Below are positions 35,490 to 46,407 of a stretch of DNA of 64,000 bases, in pieces. A model generated the notes under the pieces. The model was not told the DNA's origin. It made no database searches and worked only from the letters and a program-made list of their open reading frames with translations. A program made the translations under genes and the position numbers. This DNA comes from Athripsodes cinereus (taxonomy: Eukaryota > Arthropoda > Insecta > Trichoptera > Leptoceridae): the NCBI GenBank assembly GCA_947579605.1, contig OX388314.1, positions 23,942,000 to 24,005,999 of the forward strand, written 5' to 3'. Position 1 is the first letter of the stretch, and each line of letters begins with the position of its first letter.

Positions 35490-35540
35490 CCCGATCACTC
35501 GTTAACGAGTGAGTGGCCATTGAACATAGAATAGAATAGT
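35490..35540. repeat. Short palindromic repeat with AGAAT microsatellite
   Basis: A perfect 18-bp palindrome at 35495-35512 (core CACTCGTTAACGAGTG) is followed by GTGGCCATTGAACATAGAAT and AGAAT repeats. An inverted copy lies at 44531-44582 (ATTCT repeats, GGCCATCCACTCGTTTACG). Confidence 0.6.
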
Positions 35541-35606
35541 ATAATTCAACAACATTCAATATAAAAAGTGTTTATCTAATAACTAAATTATTATTAATAA
35601 CATTAA

Positions 35607-36001
35607 GGCGCCTACTACACGCACAAGTATCACCACAGTTTTGCCTGCGCAGGCCGACTTGTACACGGAACACTGTGCATGTAGTTGGTAAAACTGTATC
35701 CCACGCAAACCCTACAGTGCGGCTTGAGGACTTTTCGACTTGCTTGAAATTTTTCCTGCACAAACCAAGCATGCGCGTACTTACCTGCAGTGGTTGGGTG
35801 TTCAGTGTTCATGCCGCGCTTTCTTTTATCGTTTCGACACCAACAGTTTGAAGTAGAATGACCATAGGTCTCGCTTCACGTTTGCGGGTAGAATGAGGCA
35901 TGCGCATACTTAACTGCATTGTGTGGTAGCCACATCCGTGTTTTCGTGCAAGAAGCTTGCACAAACAGAACTGTGGTGATGCTTGTGCGTGTAGTAAGGC
36001 C
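35607..36001. mobile_element. MITE flanked by TTAA, possibly piggyBac-type
   Basis: The left end GGCGCCTACTACACGCACAA and the right end TTGTGCGTGTAGTAAGGCC are inverted. Homology extends through ATCACCACAGTT for about 50 bp. TTAA occurs immediately outside both ends (35603-35606 and 36002-36005). It is 395 bp, clearly GC-richer than its surroundings, and noncoding. Confidence 0.65.
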
Positions 36002-36310
36002 TTAAGTATTATAATGTTTTGGAAACATTTGCTAATCCATGCTAAACATCACATAATATATATTATAGAAAACTTAATATTATTCATGTTGTGAATTCTT
36101 AAAATTCACATCAAAATTTATTCGTCATGAAGCTTTGCTTATAAGAAATAGATTTAGTGAACGCATTTGCTCAGTGAGTTGGACAATATCATAACATATC
36201 GTCGGTTAAATAGAAAAGTAACATAATTCAAAAAGAACAAATTTTACAGTACTTTCATTTAAAGTTTTTTATTTAATTAATTAATATATTTTAACTATAA
36301 TTTCACATTA

Positions 36311-37065
36311 ATATATCTGTGGTGACAAGGTAAAGGGGCATAAGTCAGTTTTGCAGTATTGAGTTATTCCCTCCACAGAAATGTAGGTATATGTCATTTA
36401 TTTATTTATCAAAATAAACAAACACCAACAGGTACATCAAACACATATAGCAAAACAACAGAAACAAACTTAGAATCAAAGATGCGCCCTATTACAGGCG
36501 TTATAGTCTCTGAATCCGCCGCAGGTCCAGGCTGGCCAGGCACCCCAAAGAATCCATAGAGCACTAAAGTACTCCAGAGAGTCCAACCAAGCTACCTCAA
36601 GATACCAGGAGCAATTCCAACGATGTACATTTAGTCTCTATTAAATATTACATATAATTCTAAAATCTAGCGAGAACCTAACATAAAAACAAAATGAAGT
36701 TAAATTAAAAGTAGAAATAAAAAATGTAAAACTGCAAGAATTAAAATAATTCAAATATAGTTTTGATTAGGTAGATAGAATATTCATACATGGATATCAA
36801 TATTAAATTACATAAAATAAGACAGTTCTATTATAGGGAGGGTAGGGAATATGATTGAAAAGGAAAGTGTGGGTATTTGCACTCAGTTTCGGAACAAGAT
36901 CAGTTTAGCAGTCATACCTCACAAAATAATGGCATCAAGGATAGCCTATGGTACTAGGTAACCCTTGATGCCATTATTTGTGAGGTATGACATATACCTA
37001 CATTTCTGTGAAGGGAAAAACTGAAAAATGACTTATGCCCCTTTGCCTTGTCACCACAGATATAT
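36311..37065. mobile_element. Long-TIR MITE with a nested hairpin
   Basis: The outer arms run about 90 bp inward. ATATATCTGTGGTGACAAGG and GGGGCATAAGTCA..TTT, then CACAGAAATGTAGGTATAT, at 36311-36398 are mirrored at 36985-37065. Inside, CATACCTCACAAAATAATGG near 36915-36941 pairs with CCATTATTTGTGAGGTATG at 36972-36990, making a second hairpin. There is no transposase. Confidence 0.7.
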
Positions 37066-39655
37066 CGTCGATTAAATTTTAATGTGGACATATATTATGT
37101 GAAATTATAGATTAATTAATCTGGCATTTTCCCTCCTCTCTACTTACTCCATTAGGGATACTGTGTGAGGGGATAGATATATAAAAATTCAAACTCAAAA
37201 CTGTACACAGTATTTATATAAACTCATCCCAGCAGTTTATAATAAAACTTTAAAAAATATTTACTCAGAAAACAATACACACATAAAAAGTGCTAAAAAA
37301 ACTTTAAAAAGATTAATATTGATAACAAAAGAGGTAGCATAAACAGTTGGTGTAAACGAAAACGTAACTAAATTTAATATAAGCTTTTTGATGACACCCA
37401 AGTACACAAGTAAAAAAAATGCATAAACATTGCTCAATTTTTTGTGTATTTGCTTTTCTAATAAAATGGAGATTGCCACTTTTTATTATTAAAACAACCT
37501 CAATTGTTAAAATCCTTAGCAAGTTCAGTTAGGGTTTCATTACAAAAAAAGATATTTATGTAAATATTTTGGACAATCATATAACATCTGATTGTCCAAA
37601 AAAAAATTGTTATATTAAAATTGTTATATTAAAACTCAATAAATTTTTATTTAATAGTTAGGACAACAATATTCAAGACACTGGAGATCCACAAAGTAGA
37701 GATAATTATAATATTACAAAACAATGTACACTGAGTTTATTTTCATTGAAAACATTCAAATTATTGATAATCATATTTAAATAATTCACAAACAATAGAT
37801 TGGACTTTAGAGTCTACACAATAGGACAAATATTTACTGTTCATTTTCAACATAACGATGACATATATTCAAAATAATCGCATCCACATTTCGGCTATGA
37901 ACAAATGTTCTTTGTCTTTTAACCTCCCTTTGTAAATACATATAGACAAAGAAAGAGACTGGACAAATCATTTGTCTCGTTCCTATTCTATATTTACTAA
38001 AGAAGGAAAAGAGATAAAGTAACAATTGTCCGTTCTATGTGTCTATATTGCGGACTCAAAAACGTTCAATTTATTTTAAGTCTAAATTTTTTTATTACCA
38101 GCGCCTGGCTCCATCCATATTTATGATAACTATTAATAAACTTTCACTTCGGCATTCATAACTTAATACTGTAGCACATTTATAAAATTTATAACAACAC
38201 TACCAACCCTTACAGGGTAGGCAAAATCGTCTGAACGTAAATTCTTACTTAACTACTTTAATAAGTTACGAAGAATTATGTGTATTAAAAAAAAGTTTAC
38301 AATTATGCAGACTGCTCTGAAAGGAAAATATTACTGAAAATATTGTCCCAAGTCATCAAGAGGAATGTTGAAGCATAGGAAAACTAGAGATATCAAAAAT
38401 AGGCCAGAAATTTGGATACAAATTCCTTACATTATTAACATCAACTAACATTGAGGCATTGTATTTTAAAATGCATCATGTACATTTCACACAATTTTAG
38501 CATGCTAGAAAAAAAGGGTTGTTTAAAATGTCTATTTTTTAATTGATGAAAAAAGTAATTATTGTCCATGCATGAAAAATTGCATGAAAGTGATTGAAGC
38601 GAAAGAAGCAGCAGGCAAGGATGGATCTCTGCTTACCCCCACTTGGAATACGGGGTGGGGGTATTGTAATACTGTAGTTAATTAGTACTTTTAATGCAGT
38701 TTATATCAAGCATGTCAAAATTTTGTGTTGGTCATATAAACCATTTTAAATCGGCAGCCATGATGTACAACAATATTACGATGTACGGTACACACATTAT
38801 CATACAATAAATACAAACATTACTAATACAATAATTACACATAGAGAATAGGTAATCTACATAGATGAACAAATTTAGTCATAAAATGATCATTGGAACA
38901 TCATTAGTTTGAAATGAATAACCAATAAGGGATATTATGACTTTAAATCCTTGTTTTTTTGACGGACACATTTAGCTATTTCGAGGATGCATATAGACTT
39001 TTGACAAACAAACCCACATCAAAGAATATAAAGACAAGCAGGAGGAATGAGTCATCATGATCTTTCCCCAACATCGGGTGTTCAGCTTTTAAATGAATGA
39101 TTCAAAAAATAACGGATCACACTATTGAGGATTCACAAGCGTAATATAAAAAGTTTATGAATAAATGCTTAAAAAATATTTGATAATACACATGTAAGTT
39201 TGGACAATTGACATTATGTCATGAAGTTAATTTCAATCAAATATTGTTGAGAAATTAACGAAGTTGAAAATATAATGTAAATGTTATACATTGTAAGATT
39301 ATAAGGACTTAAGATATATATTATATAGGTACATAGACACTTAGCTATGAGTATTACAAATCTTAAGCGCACACACATCACATAATTCCAGACTATATAT
39401 ATTAATATAAATGCCATAAAGTAAAAACAATTTGTTTGTTTTTTTTTCTTCTATTTGTAGTAACAATAGGAGTAAAAAAGAAAAACATTAATTCGTCCAT
39501 TCGTTTGTCAAAATATTTTGATCGATAAATAGTTACACTAAAAACATTTAACATTGTAAAATAATACATAGGAATTGGGACTATCTATGTATGCATCATT
39601 ACGCAGAACGACTGTGTCACTTAAATTGGCAAATTGTCACTTTTTCTGGTTTTTG
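37066..39655. other. Non-genic AT-rich stretch
   Basis: No gene is seen. A small hairpin (TGGACAATCA...TGATTGTCCA) lies at 37570-37598. A piece of RTE-type RT tail lies at 38560-38655 (GCATGAAAGTGATTGAAGC, then AAGGATGGATCTCTGCTTAC). Confidence 0.45.
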
Positions 39656-41621
39656 TTAGAGTAACTTCCCCCACATGTAAATCACAAACACGGTCGAGTA
39701 CGAATATGTATACATGAAATCTCCGTCATTATTCGGAGGTCTTCTTTTCTGTCTTGGCAAAGGTGGCAAACAATCGCACCCTATCTCCCCTTGTCCGTAA
39801 CATCCCACTAAACTGGTGTTAGGAAAATGCTCTCGGAATAGTCTGTCTTCCATTTTATCGACACTTGGTTGTCTACCTATACAGGATAACTTTAATGCAG
39901 CACTGTGCTCCCTTCTTGGGATGGAATCAGACATCTGAAATTAAATAGAAATATTAGACTTGATTAATTGAATAGAAAGAACGTACTTAATGTGGGTGTT
40001 CTTGTTCAGAATTCTGGGTTTTTTACAGTAAAATAAAAGACATCCACCACACACTCAAATAGCTCAGTCAGACTAAAAACATTCATCTCATGGAGAGGTC
40101 ATATAACCAACCTGATAAAGACTGATTGCCTAAAAACGCTTCGTGGGAATCCTACTAACATATTGACATCTTGAAATAAGGAGGAAAACTATAATTTCAA
40201 AGAATCAATGTACAAATTAAACAAAGTCTTAAGATATTACGTGAAACATTTTATCCAAAAAGTCTGCAGAGTAAAGTCTTTAATTAACAACAAACTGAAG
40301 AAAGATGTCCAGAGACTTAGTGCATGGCTTTTAGAAGGTAAAAAACTCTAAATGCACTCTTGCACAAGCGCACTTGCTCTTCGTATCACAAAACGGTGCT
40401 AATTAAATTGTCTAGTTTATTATTGTTATAAGGCTAAGATATATACCAAAGCCAGCAAAATAAGTTACACTACACATTTATTACATCTATCAATGATGTT
40501 TTACTTACCTTCTTCATCTCCAAGACCAAATCTGACTCCACAGTGATATTCTGAGTGAAGACTCTGGAATATGCATCAAATTCTACTGGAGCAGGTGGAT
40601 CCTTAGGGACAGTGAAGAATGTGAAAATTGTCTCCACGTAGCGATGGGAGTGAGCATGGTTAAATTCTCCCATAGAAGATCTCTCTATGAAACAACCGCC
40701 TATAGCCACAGGATTTTCTTCCCCTTGTTCATTCACCACTTTTGTTACGACATCCATTGTGTCATCTGATAAGTCATGTGTGCCACGAAATATCAGAATA
40801 CTCTTTACAACTCTATGATCCAACATATGGATTACTTTTGCTGCAAACTGAACTTGCGCTTCCAATGTCTCATGTTTCGCAGAGAGTTTCATACTAAATA
40901 TATCAACTCCAGGTATCTTTGGCAGTAACACTCCACTGAGACACTCATCTCTCTCGCAGTTAAATGGAAGTTTAAGTCTACGATTTGGTTTTGTGTTTTC
41001 TGGTAACGTTACTAGGGGTGGAGAATATGCAATCTTCAAACATTCGTGAGCAATCATAACATTCTTAGGATAACACAAACGAGCATAGAGGTAATCTAAA
41101 AGACGATGAGTGTCATCACACTCCTTATCACATGGGCTATCAGGGAAGAGGGAACACTTGATCTTGGATTTATTCCCAGATTTAGTAACAAACATTATCA
41201 CATAAGAAGGTTCCACAATAAATTCCTTATTGTATTTAAATACAAATGGAGCAGAATTTGTGTGATAGTAAAAATATCTAGGTGCCACGTCCATAGAATG
41301 TAAGTTACGTATAACACTAGCCCATGTTACAGAGACACTAGATAATATTTTTAATTCTTGCCAACTATGAAAATGTGATAAAATATTTTTTAATAATAAA
41401 TAGTTAGACATGACCAAGGCAATATCTTCTGACAATTCCGAGTGACATTCCTCTGCCTCCCCCTCCTCCGTGATCTTATTTGCAACCAAGTTGGGCTCTC
41501 CACCAGATGGAGACAACTTCTTGAATTGCTCAAAGAACTTGACAACATGTCGAGGTGCCTTCACAGGAGGGCTGATTAAGCTTTTCTTGATGAGATAAGA
41601 CTGCATGGCCATGGACTGCAT
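39656..41621 (-). CDS. FBXO22: FBXO22-like F-box/FIST domain protein
   Basis: Exon 1 is 41621-40509 (371 codons) with donor AAG|GTAAGT. Exon 2 is 39934-39656 with acceptor TTTCAG|ATG. Phase 0 is kept and the product is 463 aa. Residues about 70-107 form an F-box (LVMSNYLLLKNILSHF, LKILSSVSVTWASVIRNL). The rest corresponds to the FIST-N/FIST-C region of FBXO22, with VVKSILIFRGTH near 272 and the family C-terminal block LVGCYGQGEIGCDC near 411-425 (human has LFGFFGNGEIGCD). FBXO22 is a substrate receptor of an SCF (Cullin-1) ubiquitin ligase. The chosen ATG (41621) is the first that does not overlap the upstream gene. The frame is open to an ATG at 41714 inside the cornichon-like gene, giving up to 31 extra residues. 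Only 28 nt separate it from that gene's stop codon. Confidence 0.85.
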
Positions 41622-41649
41622 GTTGACGAATGGTGATCGGGCCTTTGTA

Positions 41650-42135
41650 CTACAGATCAGTAACAATTTTTCCTTCGTGTTGACGCTGAATCGGATCTCC
41701 TTTAAGAAGAGCAATAATCAGACAATATAAGTAAACAAAAAAGAAAATCAAATAGTAAACTATGTAGATGAGGACATCTCTTGTGTGTCTCCACAACTGG
41801 TCCTTGTTGAGTATCTCTGTTGGGTCATACACCCCAGAGTTACCTCGGGGCACGCGATAGAACTCGTTAAGGAGATATCCTAACAGAGGCAGGGACAAAA
41901 AGGTCAGCAGGAATTGGCCGTGAATGAGTAGCAGAAAAGTTAACAAGCCGTGAGCACACAACTTAGTCGACACCCAGAAGTTAAGCTTGGAGCAACACTC
42001 CAGGGGATTCAGATAATCACACTCCAAATCTGATAATGTAATCACGTAGTAAACTAAAATAAATAATAATGCGCCGTTGTCAATTAGAGCGAATGAGAAC
42101 AACAAGCCCTCCGACAGCATGCTGCGATTAGACAA
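41650..42135 (-). CDS. cnir: Cornichon-related protein, CNIH4 type
   Basis: This is a single-exon frame of 161 codons. The sequence [20 protein letters not shown] (first membrane segment), then [20 protein letters not shown], then [16 protein letters not shown], is the cornichon family, closest to CNIH4 ([20 protein letters not shown] in human) rather than the Drosophila cni type. Three to four hydrophobic segments lie at about 9-30, 58-85 and 123-145. Cornichons are ER cargo receptors for COPII export. CNIH4 handles GPCRs, and Drosophila cnir acts with cni in export of TGF-alpha-like ligands. About 17 residues ([17 protein letters not shown]) extend beyond the usual family end. The start may be Met1 or Met6. 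It lies 28 nt upstream of the FBXO22-like ATG on the same strand. Confidence 0.9.
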   Translation of the reverse strand: [161 protein letters not shown]

Positions 42136-43060
42136 TCCACTGTATTATACGTATCCTTGCTTTAAAAATTATAAAACCCTTGCAACATGTATCCCACATA
42201 AGACATCACACCCAGAAATTTTCTTTTCCAACAGCAAGCATATGCACGACGAAAAATCTCCGGAAAACGATGAACAAGATTGACAAATGACAATTGCTAC
42301 AAAAATATATTCGCGAATTAGTGATGCGAACGACGCGTCGGTAAGATCAAGTGAATCCTGTGTGACTCATATGATTTGCTAAAGTCTATTTCGATACTTG
42401 CTTGATCATTCTCTTTGATTTTTATCGACATACCTATTATATTTTTATTTTATTGATATAACATAACAATACATAGACTATTTGATAATACTTAAATCCA
42501 AACATCCTCCTTATAGAGACAATTTTAGTCTCGTGTAAAGGAGGTTATAAATACGTATAATGACTTAATTAGATTTATGATACTGTATTACGTGTATTCA
42601 AACTTTTTTTTATCAAAAAAACGAGCGATTATTTTATTGGAACTAGTTTCTATCAATGGAAATGTATTATTGAAGTTCAAATTTATCATTATCATTTATA
42701 AAGCGGGGGAGCATATTCGAATCAACGCTGGCTACACGCAATGATACAAACTAAAACTATTATCTTTCACAGACCACTTGCAGTGTTTTTCGGGTTTGGA
42801 GAGCCCCCTGACAATTTAACGGTTAATTAAAACAGGGTCTCCTCTGTTTTGTAAAGCGATATTTTAGTAAAATAGATCTGGGCTATGCCATTCACGAAGA
42901 GTCGAAATCTGACCTGTTTGAATGAGATCCACAACCGTGGACTCCGCTTTCATCTCACGAACCCCCATTTTTTTTAGCTCACATTGAATCCTTGTAGGTC
43001 GTCGATATAGGCCACTTCGGGTATCGATGTACTATTTAAACCAAGGACAACATAATATCC
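42136..43060. other. Upstream region of the cornichon/FBXO22 pair
   Basis: It presumably holds the promoter and 5' UTR. I see no decisive element. The sequence at 42830-42970 is less AT-rich and may be a repeat. Confidence 0.4.
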
Positions 43061-43232
43061 TACTACTACACCATCACGGTACATCTCACAGATGGGGTAG
43101 CCAGTGAGCTAACTACATGTGATTAATATGCAAATCATTATCTCCGTGTCAATAAAAATATATTCAGAATAGATAGCATACACCATCGCTGAACTGAAAA
43201 TGTGAAATTACTTTTACGTGATGTTTTATGAA
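43061..43232 (-). repeat. R1 retroposon, truncated copy
   Basis: It contains CTACTACACCATCACGG, GATGGGGTAGCCAGTGAG, TCTCCGTGTCAATAAAAAT and ACACCATCGCTGAA. Confidence 0.7.
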
Positions 43233-46157
43233 TACCTGAAAAATGCATATATTATAATTAATATTGAAAATTACTGTCCTGTTTAAAGTAGACCTCGTAT
43301 ATAGGACAAAGATTCACCTAGATATCATAAATTATTGATTAGATTAACATTTTTTCCGGCAACAGATTCGTTTTATTAAATTTATTCGTTGTATCCAACA
43401 TATTTAAATTGAGAGTAATTATGCTTTGATAATGAAGGTTGATCCGTAAACCTAAATGATTAAAGACTATACCTAATACTCAAATTTTAGCCTCTGTATA
43501 AGATAAAGTATGATAACAGTCAATATTCATAGTACAAAATTAATTCAAAATGAAAATAGAATAATGGAATAAAAAAACTAACATTGAATTTTACATTTAT
43601 ATTAAATAACTAATAAAATTATATTTTAATTGGGTAAAATGGACAAAAATGTCAACTAGATTTTTTAGCATGAAATTTTCATGTTTACAATTGATTGAAG
43701 AGAACCTTTTCTAAACATCCTCATATTAAATAATAAATAACTAGTTGTTTTAATCTGCAAATTGTTTCTTTATTGGTTTTCGATAATCCAAAATACCAGT
43801 GATATTTTTTTACGTACTAATGTACAAAACAGAATAAAATAAGTTGATAATCCAAAAACAAACAAATTACCCATAATAACTTGTGAATTTGTCATTTGTT
43901 TACTTTAAGTAACCAATAATTGAAAAGCCTTAAGTGAAATTTCAACAGTGAAATAATAAGTGTACCGAAGCATTTTTATCAAATAAAGAAAATCTATATT
44001 TTAATTTAATTTTAAATAATATAATCTTTAAAAAAAAATTTTCATGCTATTTATATTGAAATTGTTCATAAGTAGGATATGCTTATTATTTTGAAATATT
44101 TTTTAAGTACTTAGAAATAATTTTAAATTTAAACTTACTAGATCGTATGTTTCATTCAGCATATTGAAAAATATTATAAATATTTGTTTATAGCACACAA
44201 AAATGGAGACACTCGACACACACGAGAAACGGTGAATGAAGACTGATAACAATATGAAAATATTTTGGTGACCTTTATATAGGAACCCCGGAAATGATAA
44301 AATAATATGGGTTCAAAACAAAACTATGGGGTTGCACTTCTCGGAAGCGGATAAAATCTACCTACCGATCCTACTGAAATCTCATTGAACATGGGTGACA
44401 TCACTATTGTTTTTTCAACCATAGACATTCAAACAAAATGAAACTATAATAAATTTAATTAATTATACAGACTTGTCACTTGACGACATTTTGTCAAATA
44501 AATGCAAAATTAAAATGTAGTAAAACAAGAATTCTATTCTATTCTATTTCCAAAGGCCATCCACTCGTTTACGAGTGATCAGGTAAAACAAGAATCAGAA
44601 AGTCGGCAACCGGAGAGACTTGGTAAACAAAATCATTTTGAAAAATTAATTTGAGAAGTCAGTAAAAGTAAAAAAATATAAGCTTTTTGAAACACAAATT
44701 TATTTTCGAAAATAAAAAGTTTTATATACTTAAAAAAAAACAATTTATTTTATAAAACTAAATATAAAAAAAAATATTAGTGGCTACCTTGGTTCAGAAA
44801 TTTTTTCAATACCTATTTTAACAGTGTAAAAAATTGATCTTAAGTTATTAACGATAAAGAAACATATCACTTGTTCACCTTATTTTGTTGGTATTTGCAA
44901 TGAATAAATAATTTAAAAAAAATATCTTTGTGTGTAATTCAAAATGCAGTAGTGGTTAATTAAATTATCCACGTGTCAATCACTGATCTACTAAATTCAA
45001 GACTGCCATGCATTGCTTGAATAAAATAAGTACTATATATTTTATGAACTGTTTTATGTTACCAATTTTAAGACGTGGATAAGTAAATTAATCTATACTT
45101 ATCTATTTAATAGCATAATTACTTACGTCCACATCATATGAAAGCGAAATTTAAATCCTTTATCTTCTTTTGCTAGACATTTTCAAAAGACTGAAGTGGA
45201 AGGAAGGTTTATAAAAATAATACAAACAATATTAAGTTTCATAATGTTGTATATATTTTGCAAGTTTAAAACATCAAAAATCTAAGTATAAATTTATAAA
45301 TGTACTTATGTATATATTTACAAGATATGCTTCATTACTGTACATAGCATCATTCAAACATACATAATAATAAAAGAAATAGATTACAATATATTATTAT
45401 TCATTTAATACACAGGAAGATTAATATAATAAAATGAGTATTGCAAGGAAAGGAACCCAACTTTACGCAAAATAAACCATTCTGAATTTCTTATTTTTGT
45501 ATTCCTTACGTAAAATGGTTATTCTATTATTCACTACTTGCATCGAGTACGTCCATCACTTTTAAACTCAGTAATCACTCTGGTAATAAATAAATGAATT
45601 TTCTATTAAGGATGATTTGACCAATGAGTGAAAATTTACAAAAAAAGGTTTAAAATATACCTAGCTATCATTCCTGCATATCTTACTTCAATAAATTGAT
45701 AATATACTTAAGTATGAACTATGCATGATATCTATTCAGTCATTAGCTAATAATGAAATTGTTATGAATCTAGTATCTATGTAAAACAAGCACTTTTACA
45801 AAATGTAATACCCCAATTACATATCCAACTAATTAGCAAATTGATTTTGGTTTTATAGACAACTAATTTACAAGAATGTAATCAATCAAAATGGAAGTGA
45901 TCTAATTTTTATTTAATAGTACGCATATTACGTTAATATTATGAATATTTTTCTATTGGTACTTGACATCAGACTTGCAATAGCAATATTTGTTCAGGCA
46001 GCTAGTTTCTGGGTAATAGTTAATACACACCAACTAATACATTTTCAAGCTTCCTTAATTCCATGACTTTAAAAATATTTTTTATACGTAAATTAATATA
46101 GATACGTTTTCTTATTTTCTATTCGAAGTTGAAAACCAATTTAACACTGTACTTTAT
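43233..46157. other. Non-genic AT-rich stretch
   Basis: No gene is supported. It includes the inverted partner of the 35490 palindromic repeat at 44531-44582. Confidence 0.5.
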
Positions 46158-46407
46158 CTTAACGATGGCATAGAGCACAGATGTGGTAAGTGCAGTTTTG
46201 ATAGTTTTGAGATAATCAATGTTGAAAGTTTGACATGCTAATCCATTTAGTACTTACCACATTATAGTTTTTGTAAAATATCTCGTCAATGACACAGAGT
46301 TACGCAATAATATTCCTATGGACAGATGATATAGATTCACATGCGTATAATAACTCATTTTCAATAAAACTGCACTTAACATTTCTGTGTTCTATGCCAT
46401 CGTTAAG
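46158..46407. mobile_element. MITE with about 45-bp terminal inverted repeats
   Basis: CTTAACGATGGCATAGAGCA and AGTGCAGTTTT at the left are mirrored by AAAACTGCACTTAAC and TGTTCTATGCCATCGTTAAG at the right. It is 250 bp and noncoding. Confidence 0.75.

Noticed and set aside
40470..40508. Tail of the FBXO22 exon 1 frame beyond 40509
   Set aside because: The frame reads through a strong GTAAGT donor. The conserved C-terminal block is in the next exon (39934-39656), in phase.
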